DNA from: G963708235 sp963708235
Lineage (GTDB): Bacteria; Actinomycetota; Acidimicrobiia; Spongiisociales; UBA5794
NCBI GenBank assembly: GCA_963708235.1
Contig: OY970200.1
Location: forward strand, 3,224,001-3,288,000
Direction of reading: 5' to 3'
Length of the DNA: 64,000 nt
Shown here: positions 44,699 to 53,580 of the stretch, piece after piece
How the letters are laid out: the number at the start of each line of letters is the position of its first letter
How positions within the stretch are numbered: position 1 is the stretch's first letter
Position numbers and translations under genes: made by a program
Notes under the pieces: generated by a model
Told to the model about the DNA's origin: nothing
What the model saw: only the letters and a program-made list of their open reading frames with translations
Database searches by the model: none

Positions 44699-45603
44699 GT
44701 GAAGAAGTCCTCGTCGATCTCGACGACGCGGTAGGTGCGCTCGACCTGGACGCCGACGCCGTACTCGATCATCAGCTCGGTGAGCCGCTGACCGTCGATA
44801 AGGATGACGCGGGTCGGCACCGATCGTGCGTACTCGACGGCGCCCGGACTGAAACGGCTGGTGGTGATGAACACGCCGCCGTCGGCCTTGCCGCTGAGTG
44901 CTCCGACGAAGCCCTGCACTTCCGGCCGCTGCACGTTGTTGGTCGTTGAGTAGCGCTTCGCCTGGACGTAGACCTTGCCGAGGCCCAGTACGTCCTGGTC
45001 GATCACACCGTCGATGCCGCCGTCGTTGTAGTCGGTGGTGACGCCCCGCCCGCCGGCACCGCCGTAGCCCATAGCGAGGAGCAGCTTGACCACAGCACTC
45101 TCGAAGAACGCTGGGTCCTGCTCGACCAGACGCGACAGCAGCTCGGACGCCACCTCTTCGTGAATGCGAGCAACGCCCTGCTCGACCTGCTCGGTGGGAT
45201 CGAGGTTGGTGACCGCCGTGTCGAGTGGCTGGGGCTCCTCTCCGCTCGTCGACGACTTGGAGAGCCACCACTCGTCGCCTTCCTTGGCGATCGCCCTCAG
45301 GTCGTTCTCCGTGATACCGCCTTGGTGTTTCAGCAGCAGCTCCCGTCCGAGGTCGGTGATCACGTACTGGCCGCGACTCGGCCGGTGCAGCGCGTCGACC
45401 CGGTTCAGATACGAGGCAGCCCAGCCAATCCGGTTGTCAGCCCGGCTTTGACCGGAGGGCAGAGTGTCCGCTCGCTGATCCGCGGTGAGCCCGACGACGT
45501 CGGCCACGTCGAGCCGAAGCTGGCGCAGTGCCCGAGTTGCGCCGTCCGTTAGTACGGTCAGGATCGGGACGGTGAACCCCTCCCAGGTCGGCATGTCGCT
45601 CAT
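44695..45603 (-). CDS. Mrr-like restriction endonuclease
   Basis: A protein of 302 aa. The N-terminal Mrr_N winged helix (~1-110) precedes a C-terminal PD-(D/E)xK fold: FFESAVVKLLLAMGYGG, TTDYNDGGIDGVIDQD and YVQAKRY, the D-QAK catalytic set of the Mrr family (type IV, cutting modified DNA). It sits inside the operon between hsdM and hsdS with overlaps on both sides, which places a modification-dependent nuclease next to a methylating system; it may be tuned to a different modification or act as accessory. Confidence 0.85.
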   Translation of the reverse strand: MSDMPTWEGFTVPILTVLTDGATRALRQLRLDVADVVGLTADQRADTLPSGQSRADNRIGWAASYLNRVDALHRPSRGQYVITDLGRELLLKHQGGITENDLRAIAKEGDEWWLSKSSTSGEEPQPLDTAVTNLDPTEQVEQGVARIHEEVASELLSRLVEQDPAFFESAVVKLLLAMGYGGAGGRGVTTDYNDGGIDGVIDQDVLGLGKVYVQAKRYSTTNNVQRPEVQGFVGALSGKADGGVFITTSRFSPGAVEYARSVPTRVILIDGQRLTELMIEYGVGVQVERTYRVVEIDEDFFT

Positions 45604-47162
45604 CGGTCCGAGCTTTCCAGGTCGGCGACGATCTCGTCGATGGCGGTGCGTAGCTCGTGCTGGCGTTCAACGATTTGGGCGATCTCGGCGTTGAGCCCGA
45701 CGATGTCGACCGCGACGCGGATGTCCTGCGCCTCGACGTAGGAGGCGACCGAGAGGTTGTAGTCGTTCGCCGCGATCTCGGAGTTGTCGACGAGCCGTGC
45801 GAAGTGGTCGGCGTCGTCTCGCGCGATGAAGGCGTCGAGGACCGCCTGCTGGTTGTCGTCGGTGAGCTTGTTCTTGTTGCCACCGCGGACGAACTGTGCG
45901 GACGCGTCGATGAAGAGCGTCGTGCTGTCGGCCTTCGACTTCTTGAGGATGATGACGCAGGTGGCGATCGTGGTGCCGAAGAAGAGGTCGGGCGGGAGCT
46001 GGATCACGGTGTCGACGTAGTTGTTGTCGATGAGGTACTTGCGAATCTTCTGTTCAGCGCCGCTGCGGTAGAGCACGCCGGGGAACTCGACGATCGCCGC
46101 TGTTCCGTTGACGGCGAGCCAGCTCAGTATGTGCATGGTGAAGGCCAGGTCGGCCTTGCTCTTCGGGGCAAGCACGCCGGCGGGGGCATAACGGGGGTCG
46201 TTGATGAGCAGCGGGTTGGCGTCGCCCTCCCATTTCGTGGAGTACGGCGGGTTGGAGACGATCGCCTCGAACGGTTCGTCGTCCCAGTGCGCCGGGTCGG
46301 TGAGCGTGTCGCCGTGCGCGATGTCGAACTTCTCGAAGTTGATGTCGTGGAGGAACATGTTGATCCGGCACAGGTTGTAGGTAGTGAGGTTGATCTCCTG
46401 GCCGAAGAAGCCCTGCCGCACGTTGTCGCGACCGAGCACCTTGGCGAACTTGAGCAGCAGCGAGCCGGAGCCGCATGCCGGGTCGTAGACCTTGTTCACC
46501 TCCGTCTTGCCGACCACGGTCATCCGGGCGAGCAGCTCCGACACCTCTTGGGGCGTAAAGAACTCGCCGCCGGACTTTCCGGCGCCCGAGGCGTACATCG
46601 TCATCAGGTACTCGTAGGCGTCGCCGAACGCGTCGATCGTGTTGTCGGCGAAGTCCCCGAGCGAGAGATCCCCGATCGCGTAGAGCAGCTTCGCGAGCTT
46701 CTCATTGCGCTTGGCGACAGTAGGCCCGAGCTTGGAGCTGTTGACGTCAAGGTCGTAGAACAGGCCCTTGAGGTCATCCTCGCTGTCACTGCCAACCGCC
46801 GAGCCCTCGATGTGGTGGAACACCCGCTCGAGGGTCTCATTCAGGTTCTCGTCGCCCTTGGCGCGGCGCCGCACGTTGACGAAAAGCTCGCTGGGCAGGA
46901 TGTAGAAGCCCTTCTCGCTGACGGTTTCGGTCCTGCCGAACTCGGCGTCGTCATCGGCGAGGCTCGCGTAGTCGAAGTCCGACGTGCCGGCCTTTCGTTC
47001 GTGGTCGTTGAGGTAGGCGGCGAGGTTCTCCGAGATGAACCGGTAGAAGAGCATTCCGAGCACGTACTGCTTGAAATCCCAGCCGTCGACGCTGCCGCGA
47101 AGGTCGTTGGCGATCCGCCAGATCGTCTTGTGCAACTCCGCGCGTTGCGCTTCTTTCGTCAT
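45600..47162 (-). CDS. hsdM: Type I DNA adenine methyltransferase, M subunit
   Basis: A protein of 520 aa. HsdM_N helical domain (~5-150), then the N6-methylase domain with SAM-binding DPACGSGSLL (~258), catalytic NPPYSTKW motif IV (~330) and GVLYRSGAEQKIRKYLI. Adenine N6 methylation protects host sites and licenses HsdR. ATG at 47160-47162 with GAGGTGGGGG directly upstream; the frame continues further but is unsupported. First gene of the hsdM-mrr-hsdS-hsdR-sduA operon. Confidence 0.93.
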   Translation of the reverse strand: MTKEAQRAELHKTIWRIANDLRGSVDGWDFKQYVLGMLFYRFISENLAAYLNDHERKAGTSDFDYASLADDDAEFGRTETVSEKGFYILPSELFVNVRRRAKGDENLNETLERVFHHIEGSAVGSDSEDDLKGLFYDLDVNSSKLGPTVAKRNEKLAKLLYAIGDLSLGDFADNTIDAFGDAYEYLMTMYASGAGKSGGEFFTPQEVSELLARMTVVGKTEVNKVYDPACGSGSLLLKFAKVLGRDNVRQGFFGQEINLTTYNLCRINMFLHDINFEKFDIAHGDTLTDPAHWDDEPFEAIVSNPPYSTKWEGDANPLLINDPRYAPAGVLAPKSKADLAFTMHILSWLAVNGTAAIVEFPGVLYRSGAEQKIRKYLIDNNYVDTVIQLPPDLFFGTTIATCVIILKKSKADSTTLFIDASAQFVRGGNKNKLTDDNQQAVLDAFIARDDADHFARLVDNSEIAANDYNLSVASYVEAQDIRVAVDIVGLNAEIAQIVERQHELRTAIDEIVADLESSDR

Positions 47163-47280
47163 CCCCCACCTCGTGACGAGCATCCGAGTCCGGCTGAGGG
47201 CAGGGTAGTCCCGGGTGCCGTTGGGCCAGGTGCTACCGAGCTCAAGGACTGAGGAACACGCTCCTTCGGAGCGGGGAGGC

Positions 47281-47868
47281 TCACTCTGGCCCCGCAGCAT
47301 GCTGAGCGAAGAACAAGTCGATCTCGAGTGCTCGCAGTTCCGTCAAGTAGGCCTGCACCTGCCTCACCTTCAGGATGGCATCGTCAAATCCCTTGAGCAT
47401 CGTCGCCGCATGTTGCTGACGACCGATCCCCGGAAGCGGGATCTCAAGGCTCGCCAACGCGCGGTAGCTGAGCCTGGGCATCGTCGTTCCCGACGTGTGG
47501 CGGTCGACCTGGTCGCGAAACTGAGTTGATTGAGTCCAGACGTAGATCCACGCACCTGCGATCTCGGGTCCGGGCCGAATCAGAGCGCATTCGCGTCCGA
47601 GGAGTGCACCGGCGTGTTGTGACGTGACCAGAGCAGACCGCCCGATCTTGCTCATCAGGGCCACCACGACATCTCCCTCCGCCAGAAGGACAGGGTCGCC
47701 CGCCGCGAGGTCGGGCTCGACCAGCCGGGGAGCGACAGGCCCGTCAAGGGCGAGTTCAGCGAGTCCGAAGAACGGTATCCCATCGTCAGTCTGGGTGGGC
47801 TTCGCCGGGACAGTCCCGCGACGGATCTCAGCGACATCCCCGAGGGTTCTACCTAAGATCGTGCTCAC
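47281..47868 (-). CDS. Half-length specificity subunit (single TRD)
   Basis: A protein of 195 aa. One target-recognition domain (IRRGTVPAKPTQ..., GDVVVALMSKIGRSALV) followed by one spacer helix (GRQQHAATMLKGFDDAILKVRQVQAYLTELRALEIDLFFAQ), with no second repeat. Half S subunits can dimerise to give palindromic recognition. GTG start overlaps the methylase-like gene. It belongs with the NYN/methylase module rather than with the full type I operon 118 bp downstream, though it could exchange with that HsdS. Confidence 0.8.
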   Translation of the reverse strand: MSTILGRTLGDVAEIRRGTVPAKPTQTDDGIPFFGLAELALDGPVAPRLVEPDLAAGDPVLLAEGDVVVALMSKIGRSALVTSQHAGALLGRECALIRPGPEIAGAWIYVWTQSTQFRDQVDRHTSGTTMPRLSYRALASLEIPLPGIGRQQHAATMLKGFDDAILKVRQVQAYLTELRALEIDLFFAQHAAGPE

Positions 47869-49427
47869 TGGTCGCCTCCGGTATCCAGACGGGCGACTAG
47901 CCGCTCCACCGCGTCGCTGGCGGCCACCGACGCGGCCGGTATGAGGGACCGCAACTCGGCAGCACGTTGCCGGGTCCTCTCGACGTTCGTCACCGAGACC
48001 GGGCGATACCGCGGGGGCTCGATGATCGCATCATTGGCGAGAAGGTCGTCCGTGCTGACGACCCACGCGACCTCTGTGTCTTCCAGCTCTCCGTGCTCAT
48101 ACGTCCGCACGACATGAGCGATCCGCTCGATGTCTGCCTCCTCGAATGAGTGAAGGGAGCGCCCAGTAGTGCCGAGTCCTGAGGCGTCGACCAGCAGCAC
48201 GTCGTGTTTCGGTGCGGGCGACCTCAGAATCCAGAGGACCAGCGCAATCGAGGTGTTGGGACGCAGGCGGGTTGGGAGCTGGATAACCGCGTCCACCACT
48301 CCCGCCTTCAGCATCGACCGCCGGACGTTGGCTTCGCTTCCGCCTCGGAATGTTGCTCCTGGCGTCGTCACCGCCACGGCACGACCTCCATCCCGCAGGC
48401 ACCCGATGGCGACCTGCAACCAGGCGAGATCTCCACTTCGGCGAGGCGGCACCCCGAACCGCCAACGGGCATCGAGGTAGACGTCTGCATCACCCCAGTC
48501 CGACATGTTGAGCGGGGGGTCGAGCAGGACTACGTCTGCCTTCGGCAGTTCGTCTGCCGGGACTCGGAAGACGTCGCCTGGGCGAAGGTCGGCCGCAACG
48601 TCATAGAGAAAAAAGCGGGATCTAGCGATTCGGAGCACGCCCTGGTTGACCTCGTACCCGATCAGATCGGTGGCCGAGGACTGGTCCGGGTGGATGGCTG
48701 CTGACAGGAGGAGCCCACCTTCGCCGCTGGCGGGATCAAGGACGGTGCCACCACGGTGTCCTGCGAGTCGGACCATCAGCTCAGTGATGTCGCTGGGGGT
48801 AGAGGACTCACCCCTGAATCGATCGACGTCGCTCGCTCGCGAGACAACCTCCTCGAACAGGGCGAAGTAGGGCGTCTCGTCGTGGGCTGCCCGTTCCAGG
48901 CTGTCGATCAGACGAGGCAGCACCTGCCCACCGACGAGGGATGCCTTGGATAGCCCAGGGACCAAGAGACCTTCGAGTGGCGGGTTGGCACGTTCGATAT
49001 CTTCTGCCGCATGGAGCAGGGCGTCGGCCAGAGCGTCCGGTGAGGTTCGGCGAACCTGGTGCCAGCGCGCCGCATCCGGGACGGTCAGTTCGGAGGCGCT
49101 GTGAGGCCGCAGGACCGACGGCTCCTCGGACGCCTGCAGATAGACGAGCACCGCTGTTAGGAAATCCGTGGTGTCTTCAGCGAAGAGCGTGTCCCGCAGG
49201 GTGTCGGCCAGGGACCAGAGCTCGTATGCCGCTGGCACATGGCCGTTGATCTTGCCCTTCTCGATCAGCCAGCGCTCGACCTCTCGTAGGTCGAACTCGC
49301 CGCTGAAGTTGGGGACGGGAAAGTCGTCGTGGCGCTTCCGCCAATTCCCGACTGCGGATCGACTAACGCCAGCGATATCGGCGATCTGTTGGATGTCGAG
49401 AGTCACCCGCGACGACACGTCGCTCAC
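47865..49427 (-). CDS. HTH-N6-methylase-like protein with degenerate catalytic motif
   Basis: A protein of 520 aa. The N-terminal helix-turn-helix (IADIAGVSRSAVGNWRKRHDDFPVP, ~14-38) is unusual for an HsdM. The C-terminal N6_Mtase-like domain has an intact SAM motif (LDPASGEGGLLL, ~228) but motif IV reads LLDPPLNMSDW: DPPL in place of (N/D)PP(Y/F), losing the aromatic residue that stacks on the flipped adenine. It may bind DNA and SAM without methylating, or be a weak enzyme. GTG start overlaps the NYN gene. Partner of a half S subunit. Confidence 0.75.
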   Translation of the reverse strand: MSDVSSRVTLDIQQIADIAGVSRSAVGNWRKRHDDFPVPNFSGEFDLREVERWLIEKGKINGHVPAAYELWSLADTLRDTLFAEDTTDFLTAVLVYLQASEEPSVLRPHSASELTVPDAARWHQVRRTSPDALADALLHAAEDIERANPPLEGLLVPGLSKASLVGGQVLPRLIDSLERAAHDETPYFALFEEVVSRASDVDRFRGESSTPSDITELMVRLAGHRGGTVLDPASGEGGLLLSAAIHPDQSSATDLIGYEVNQGVLRIARSRFFLYDVAADLRPGDVFRVPADELPKADVVLLDPPLNMSDWGDADVYLDARWRFGVPPRRSGDLAWLQVAIGCLRDGGRAVAVTTPGATFRGGSEANVRRSMLKAGVVDAVIQLPTRLRPNTSIALVLWILRSPAPKHDVLLVDASGLGTTGRSLHSFEEADIERIAHVVRTYEHGELEDTEVAWVVSTDDLLANDAIIEPPRYRPVSVTNVERTRQRAAELRSLIPAASVAASDAVERLVARLDTGGDQ

Positions 49428-49897
49428 GCCGACTCCAGCGGCAGACGGACATCAGCGATGAGGGACGGCAGCAGTTCATGGCGGTGAGATGCCAGCCGCA
49501 AGGCCGCGGACAGGCTCTCGGGCCGGGAAACCACTGTAACAGTGACGCCAGCAGCGCCGAGGGAGGCGACCGCACTGGCGAAGATCCCGTCGCCGGAAGC
49601 GACATGAACGAAGCCGAACCGCCGTGCTACGTCCTCCGAAGCGATGACCTCGAGAAGTGCAAGATCGGCTCCGTTGGCACCCGAGCGGAGCAAGAGTCGG
49701 GCCTCGGGCCACTCCCACGCGACTGCGTGGACGGCATGGTGACTGCAGGCAACGACGACCAGGTCGCTAACGCCGACGAAGGCCGACTCATACAGATCCC
49801 TGCAATCCCTCACCTCCTCGGCTGTAGGACTGGCGGTGCCAGTCAGGTTCTCGATGTCGATGAGATGGAGCGTTCGCCCCCGATGTGGTCTAATCAT
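49424..49897 (-). CDS. NYN/PIN-like nuclease-domain protein
   Basis: A protein of 157 aa forming a single compact domain. HLIDIENLTG (~11-20), GANGADLALLEVI with a conserved Asp (~73-85) and VHVASGDGIFASAV (Asp ~103) are the acidic pattern of NYN (Nedd4-BP1/YacP) nucleases, usually acting on RNA. First gene of a three-gene operon (NYN, methylase-like, half S) joined by GTGA overlaps. ATG start lies only 6 nt after the predicted -10 box, suggesting a leaderless or near-leaderless transcript. Confidence 0.75.
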   Translation of the reverse strand: MIRPHRGRTLHLIDIENLTGTASPTAEEVRDCRDLYESAFVGVSDLVVVACSHHAVHAVAWEWPEARLLLRSGANGADLALLEVIASEDVARRFGFVHVASGDGIFASAVASLGAAGVTVTVVSRPESLSAALRLASHRHELLPSLIADVRLPLESA

Positions 49898-49903
49898 ACC
49901 TTT

Positions 49904-49932
49904 AGCTTACGTCACGACAGTTGTGATGTCAA
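49904..49932 (-). promoter_or_regulatory. Promoter of the NYN operon
   Basis: On the minus strand TTGACA (49927-49932) and TAAGCT (49904-49909) are separated by 17 nt; six nucleotides (AAAGGT) then lead to the ATG. The perfect -35 and spacing make this the clearest promoter in the window, and transcription would start at or near the initiation codon. Confidence 0.65.
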
Positions 49933-49952
49933 TGCACATTCAATGTGACATC
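49925..49952. promoter_or_regulatory. Dyad operator overlapping the -35 box
   Basis: GATGTCA (49925-49931) and TGACATC (49946-49952) form an inverted repeat enclosing a second dyad CACATT-C-AATGTG (49935-49947). Binding here would block the -35, so a repressor, possibly the HTH-bearing methylase-like protein encoded by the operon, may autoregulate it. Confidence 0.5.
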
Positions 49953-50634
49953 TGGCACAGGAGTTGTGTTGGAATCCTACACGACGCAGGCTCTGGGGGA
50001 ACCGCCTCAGCCGATGTCTAGACCTGGCATTTCCCGCTGCGGGCCGCGGCGTTGCATCTCCTCGATCTCGCGAGTTGCTGGTCCGAGGTAGGCGACCCGC
50101 CTTGCGTCCTCCAGCTACTGCGCCGCTCGATCACGATCATCGAAGATGAGTTCGGCCACGTCGCTGCTGCATCGCGAACCACCGTCCCCGACTCGATGGC
50201 AGGGTCGTCGGCTCCGTCGTTGGCAAGTACCTTCCGAGAACGTCGCGAGCCTCGTCGAGGTCGTCGGCGACGACGAGCACCCGGTTCTCCTGCCGGAGGC
50301 CGGGCAGGTCGAGTTCGGCGGCACCCTCATCGCAGACGCAATCTCCGTGCTGCAGGTCTGCTGCTGCTCTGCCAGCGGCGCCGCGGACCGCTCCTGGACA
50401 AGCCGGCGGTCACATGCGACACGTTCACCGAGATCGAGATCAACCCCCAGCGCTCGATCAAACTGACAAGCGAACTCCTATGCTCTCGCCGTGTTGCTCA
50501 CGGAGGTCGCGCAGCTGGCGGGCGAGATGTCGATCCGACGGTGCCGATCATGAAGCTTGACGAAACACCGCCGCTCTCCTTGTTGTCGTCACAGAGGACG
50601 TGCCAACCACTGGGCTCCACAGTTGTGAGGTGCG
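49953..50634. other. Spacer with a degenerate minus-strand coding remnant
   Basis: About 680 bp between the NYN gene and the relaxase. On the minus strand around 50330-50210 a well-biased stretch reads LDLPGLRQENRVLVVADDLDEARDVLGRYL and then breaks frame; a neighbouring frame ends SDVAELIFDDRDRAAQ at ~50117. No start or full gene can be built, so this looks like the decayed tail of a gene once present here. Confidence 0.4.
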
Positions 50635-53541
50635 TCACCTGCCACGCGTCAACCCTGCCGCATGGTCGTGCGTCCCGAGTTCCAGGCGCCGCGCGGCAGC
50701 TCGCCCTGCGGCGATGCGCTTCGCTTCGTTCTCGCCAACAACATTGGTCAACGTCCCCGCTGCCGCCGGAGACGAGTCGGCAATCGCAGGAACCGGGTCT
50801 CGTCTACGTTCCGTCTCCTGTGGGCGCCGTGTAGAGACGTTCTTCAGAGGATCCGGACGGCGCGGCAGCTCGTGGCCAGTGAGTTGTGGTCGCCCACCGG
50901 TGTCGATCGCGGCGGTTTGGCGTTCTGTGCGATCGAGCGCGGTATCAAGACGCCGCGTCTCTCCTGGTCGGTTGTGGGTGATGTGACCACAGTCGTCGTC
51001 GACCGCAGGGCTGACAAGGTAGATAGTGGTCGCTTCGCGGCCACGGCTCATGGCCACGTAGCTCCACTCCCGGGTGATTGCGTCGGACGCGACGACGAAT
51101 GCCCGGTTGATGGTCAGGCCCTGGGCCTTGTGGCCGGTGATGGCGTAGCCGTGGTTGAGGTAGCCAGAAGCGATGTACCAGGCGGGGAGATGGACTGTCT
51201 CGTCGTGGCGGTCGAGACTCACAGTGAGCGTGCGGTGATGTGAGTCGGCAGCGATGACTGTGCCGAGGTCGCCGTTGAGGACCCCGATCCTGGACTGGTT
51301 TTTGAGGCACATGATCCGGTCGCCGGGTTGGTAGACCCGACCACTCGCCTCGATGCCGGGGCCACCGATACTCCCGGCGGCGATGGTGAGGTCGCGGGCT
51401 CGGCGGTTGAGTTCATCGACGGTGGCGCTGTGGTGGGCGATGAGCAGTGCGCCGCGGGCGTCGCCGGTGATATCGACGTAGGTGCGCCAGTCGGCGACAG
51501 CCCGGTCGAGGGTGGCGGAAGACGTGGCCTCGATTACGACGCGGCTTCTCTGTAGGTAGTCAGCTACTGCACGCGCTACGGAACCGTGGCGAAGTTCAGC
51601 GAGGGTACGGCGTTCCCATTCCTCGGCTTGGCGGATGTTCTCGGTGAGTTGGGTCGAGGGGAGCCGGTTGGCAAGCGCGGTGAACAGTCCCCCGGCGTCG
51701 ATCTCGGCGAGCTGGTGGTCGTCGCCGGTCAAGATGAGCTTGCCTTCAGCTGCCTCTGTGAGTTTGGCGAGGCGGGCGAGTTGGCGCGTGCCGACCATGC
51801 CGGCTTCGTCGACGACGAGGACGGTGCCGTGTTGGAGGCCGCCCTCGCGTTGGCTCTCGCCGAGGAGTCGGGTGATGGTGTACGAGGGGATGCCGGAGTC
51901 GGTCTGGAGTTCGGCGGCGGCCCGGCCGGAGAGGGCGGTGCCGATGATGGGGGTGTTGGTGGCGTCGGAGAGTTCGCGGATGGCTTCCATGACAGTGGTC
52001 TTGCCGGAGCCGGCGACGCCGATGGCTACGTCGATGGCGTTGCCGGACGCGGTGAGGTGGTGCACCGCTCTGGTCTGGTCGTCGGTGAGGTGGGGTCGGT
52101 CGGCGACGGCTTGCTCGACGAGTCGCACGGGGGGTGTGAAGCGGCCGGCGCCGACGCCTTCGAGGGCGGTGGTGATGGTGGTGTGTTCTGTGATAAGGAG
52201 TTCGGCGGTGGTGTAGCGGCGTTCGTGGGCGAGTCCGGGGTGGAAGGTTCGGTCGCCGCGTCGCATCGGGGGTGTGCCGGCGTGCGGCTCTAGGTGTTGT
52301 TCGAGGATCTCACGTTGCTCGTCGGTGATGCCGTCGATGTCGCCGAGCCGGCGACGGTCGCTTCCGGTGGGCAGGATGGGCACGACATCGGGTGTGGTGA
52401 GGAACTGGCGGGCACGGTCTTCGATCTGTTGCCGGGTGCCGCCTTCGGGGAGGGCGCTGGCGATGTGCTCGACGACTTCTCCCTTGCCGAACGTGGAACG
52501 AGTCTTGGTGAGGCCTTCTGGTGCTGCCATGTCGGTGAACAGCTCCTCGATGTCGGGGAGCTGGATGTCGTGGCTGGGGCCGATGATGGAGGCGATGTGT
52601 TCGGGGGTGATCCCGACAGCGGCGGCTCGTCGCTGCCATTCGGGCATGAGGGTGTCGACGGGGTGGTCGGTCTTGGCGCGGCGGGTGGCGAGGGTGGCCG
52701 CTTCGTACGCCGCAGCAGATGGGGTGAGTCCCTCGGCCTCGACCCAGGCTTCGATTTGTTGGCGGCGGCGGGAGAACTCTTCGATCTGGCGGCGGGTGAA
52801 TCCTGCGATGTCGGCCATGCCCTTGTGGACGGGTTGCCATTGGACGCCGAGGCGTTCGGTGAGCTGGCAGCGCAGTTCGGCTTCGTGGATGGCGCTGGTG
52901 TCCTTCTGGTGCCGGTACAGAAGCTGCCCGTCGACGGCCCGCCACTTCCCGTCGAGGCCCTTGACGCGGTTGGCGACGACGACGTGGGTATGGAGCTGAG
53001 GGTCGTTCTCTCGGCTGGTGAACTCGGTGAACGACGCCGCCAGGTACCCGTGGGTGGGGATGGGCCACGTCTCGGTGCGCAGCTTCGGTTTCCCGTCCTC
53101 ACCGAGCACCGGTTCGCCGTTGTCGTCGAGGACCGGTCGCCGTTCGGCGCCCCGGGTCGACGAGGCGACGGATTCGAGGTAGGCGAGAGCGGATTCGGTG
53201 GCGGCCGCGAACGCCTCCATGACCTGCTCGCGGATCTCGGGTGTGCCGAACGCCCACAGCAGCGACACGGATTTGTCAGCGGAGAAGGTGATGTCCCACG
53301 CGGCCACGCCATCCTTCCGGAGCCGCCTGCCGAGCTGTTGGCCTGTGGCGGGGTGGAGACCGTCGAAGAGGCGGACGAGGCCCTCGGTAGAGACGACGCC
53401 GTCAAGACCTACCTCGGCGGCTCCGCCTCCGCGCCACATGCCCGTGGCGGTGCCGCCGCGGAGGTAGTAGTCCTCCCGCGGTGACAGCTCGTGGAGCTTC
53501 TGGAGGTAGTAGTCCTTCGCCGCCTTCGCCAGGCTGATCAT
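50635..53541 (-). CDS. MobF-family relaxase-helicase (TrwC/TraI-like)
   Basis: A protein of 968 aa. The N-terminal relaxase domain has candidate catalytic tyrosines Y11/Y12 and Y25/Y26 and the metal-binding histidines in PTHGYLAAS and QLHTHVVVANR (His ~164, 184, 186). The C-terminal RecD-like helicase carries GVAGSGKTT (~523), VVDEAGMVG and the final TGHKAQGLT / YVAMSRGRE motifs. It nicks oriT, pilots and unwinds the transferred strand. ATG (53539-53541) was chosen at MISLAKAAKDYY; the frame is open to 53757 without homology. It lies apart from the coupling protein, with the defence island in between. Confidence 0.92.
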   Translation of the reverse strand: MISLAKAAKDYYLQKLHELSPREDYYLRGGTATGMWRGGGAAEVGLDGVVSTEGLVRLFDGLHPATGQQLGRRLRKDGVAAWDITFSADKSVSLLWAFGTPEIREQVMEAFAAATESALAYLESVASSTRGAERRPVLDDNGEPVLGEDGKPKLRTETWPIPTHGYLAASFTEFTSRENDPQLHTHVVVANRVKGLDGKWRAVDGQLLYRHQKDTSAIHEAELRCQLTERLGVQWQPVHKGMADIAGFTRRQIEEFSRRRQQIEAWVEAEGLTPSAAAYEAATLATRRAKTDHPVDTLMPEWQRRAAAVGITPEHIASIIGPSHDIQLPDIEELFTDMAAPEGLTKTRSTFGKGEVVEHIASALPEGGTRQQIEDRARQFLTTPDVVPILPTGSDRRRLGDIDGITDEQREILEQHLEPHAGTPPMRRGDRTFHPGLAHERRYTTAELLITEHTTITTALEGVGAGRFTPPVRLVEQAVADRPHLTDDQTRAVHHLTASGNAIDVAIGVAGSGKTTVMEAIRELSDATNTPIIGTALSGRAAAELQTDSGIPSYTITRLLGESQREGGLQHGTVLVVDEAGMVGTRQLARLAKLTEAAEGKLILTGDDHQLAEIDAGGLFTALANRLPSTQLTENIRQAEEWERRTLAELRHGSVARAVADYLQRSRVVIEATSSATLDRAVADWRTYVDITGDARGALLIAHHSATVDELNRRARDLTIAAGSIGGPGIEASGRVYQPGDRIMCLKNQSRIGVLNGDLGTVIAADSHHRTLTVSLDRHDETVHLPAWYIASGYLNHGYAITGHKAQGLTINRAFVVASDAITREWSYVAMSRGREATTIYLVSPAVDDDCGHITHNRPGETRRLDTALDRTERQTAAIDTGGRPQLTGHELPRRPDPLKNVSTRRPQETERRRDPVPAIADSSPAAAGTLTNVVGENEAKRIAAGRAAARRLELGTHDHAAGLTRGR

Positions 53542-53580
53542 CGCCGACCACCCCACAGTCGCCGCGGCTCCCGGCCGGTT

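Noticed and set aside
45657..47252. 531-codon plus-strand frame opposite hsdM
   Set aside because: Antisense of a strongly conserved gene.
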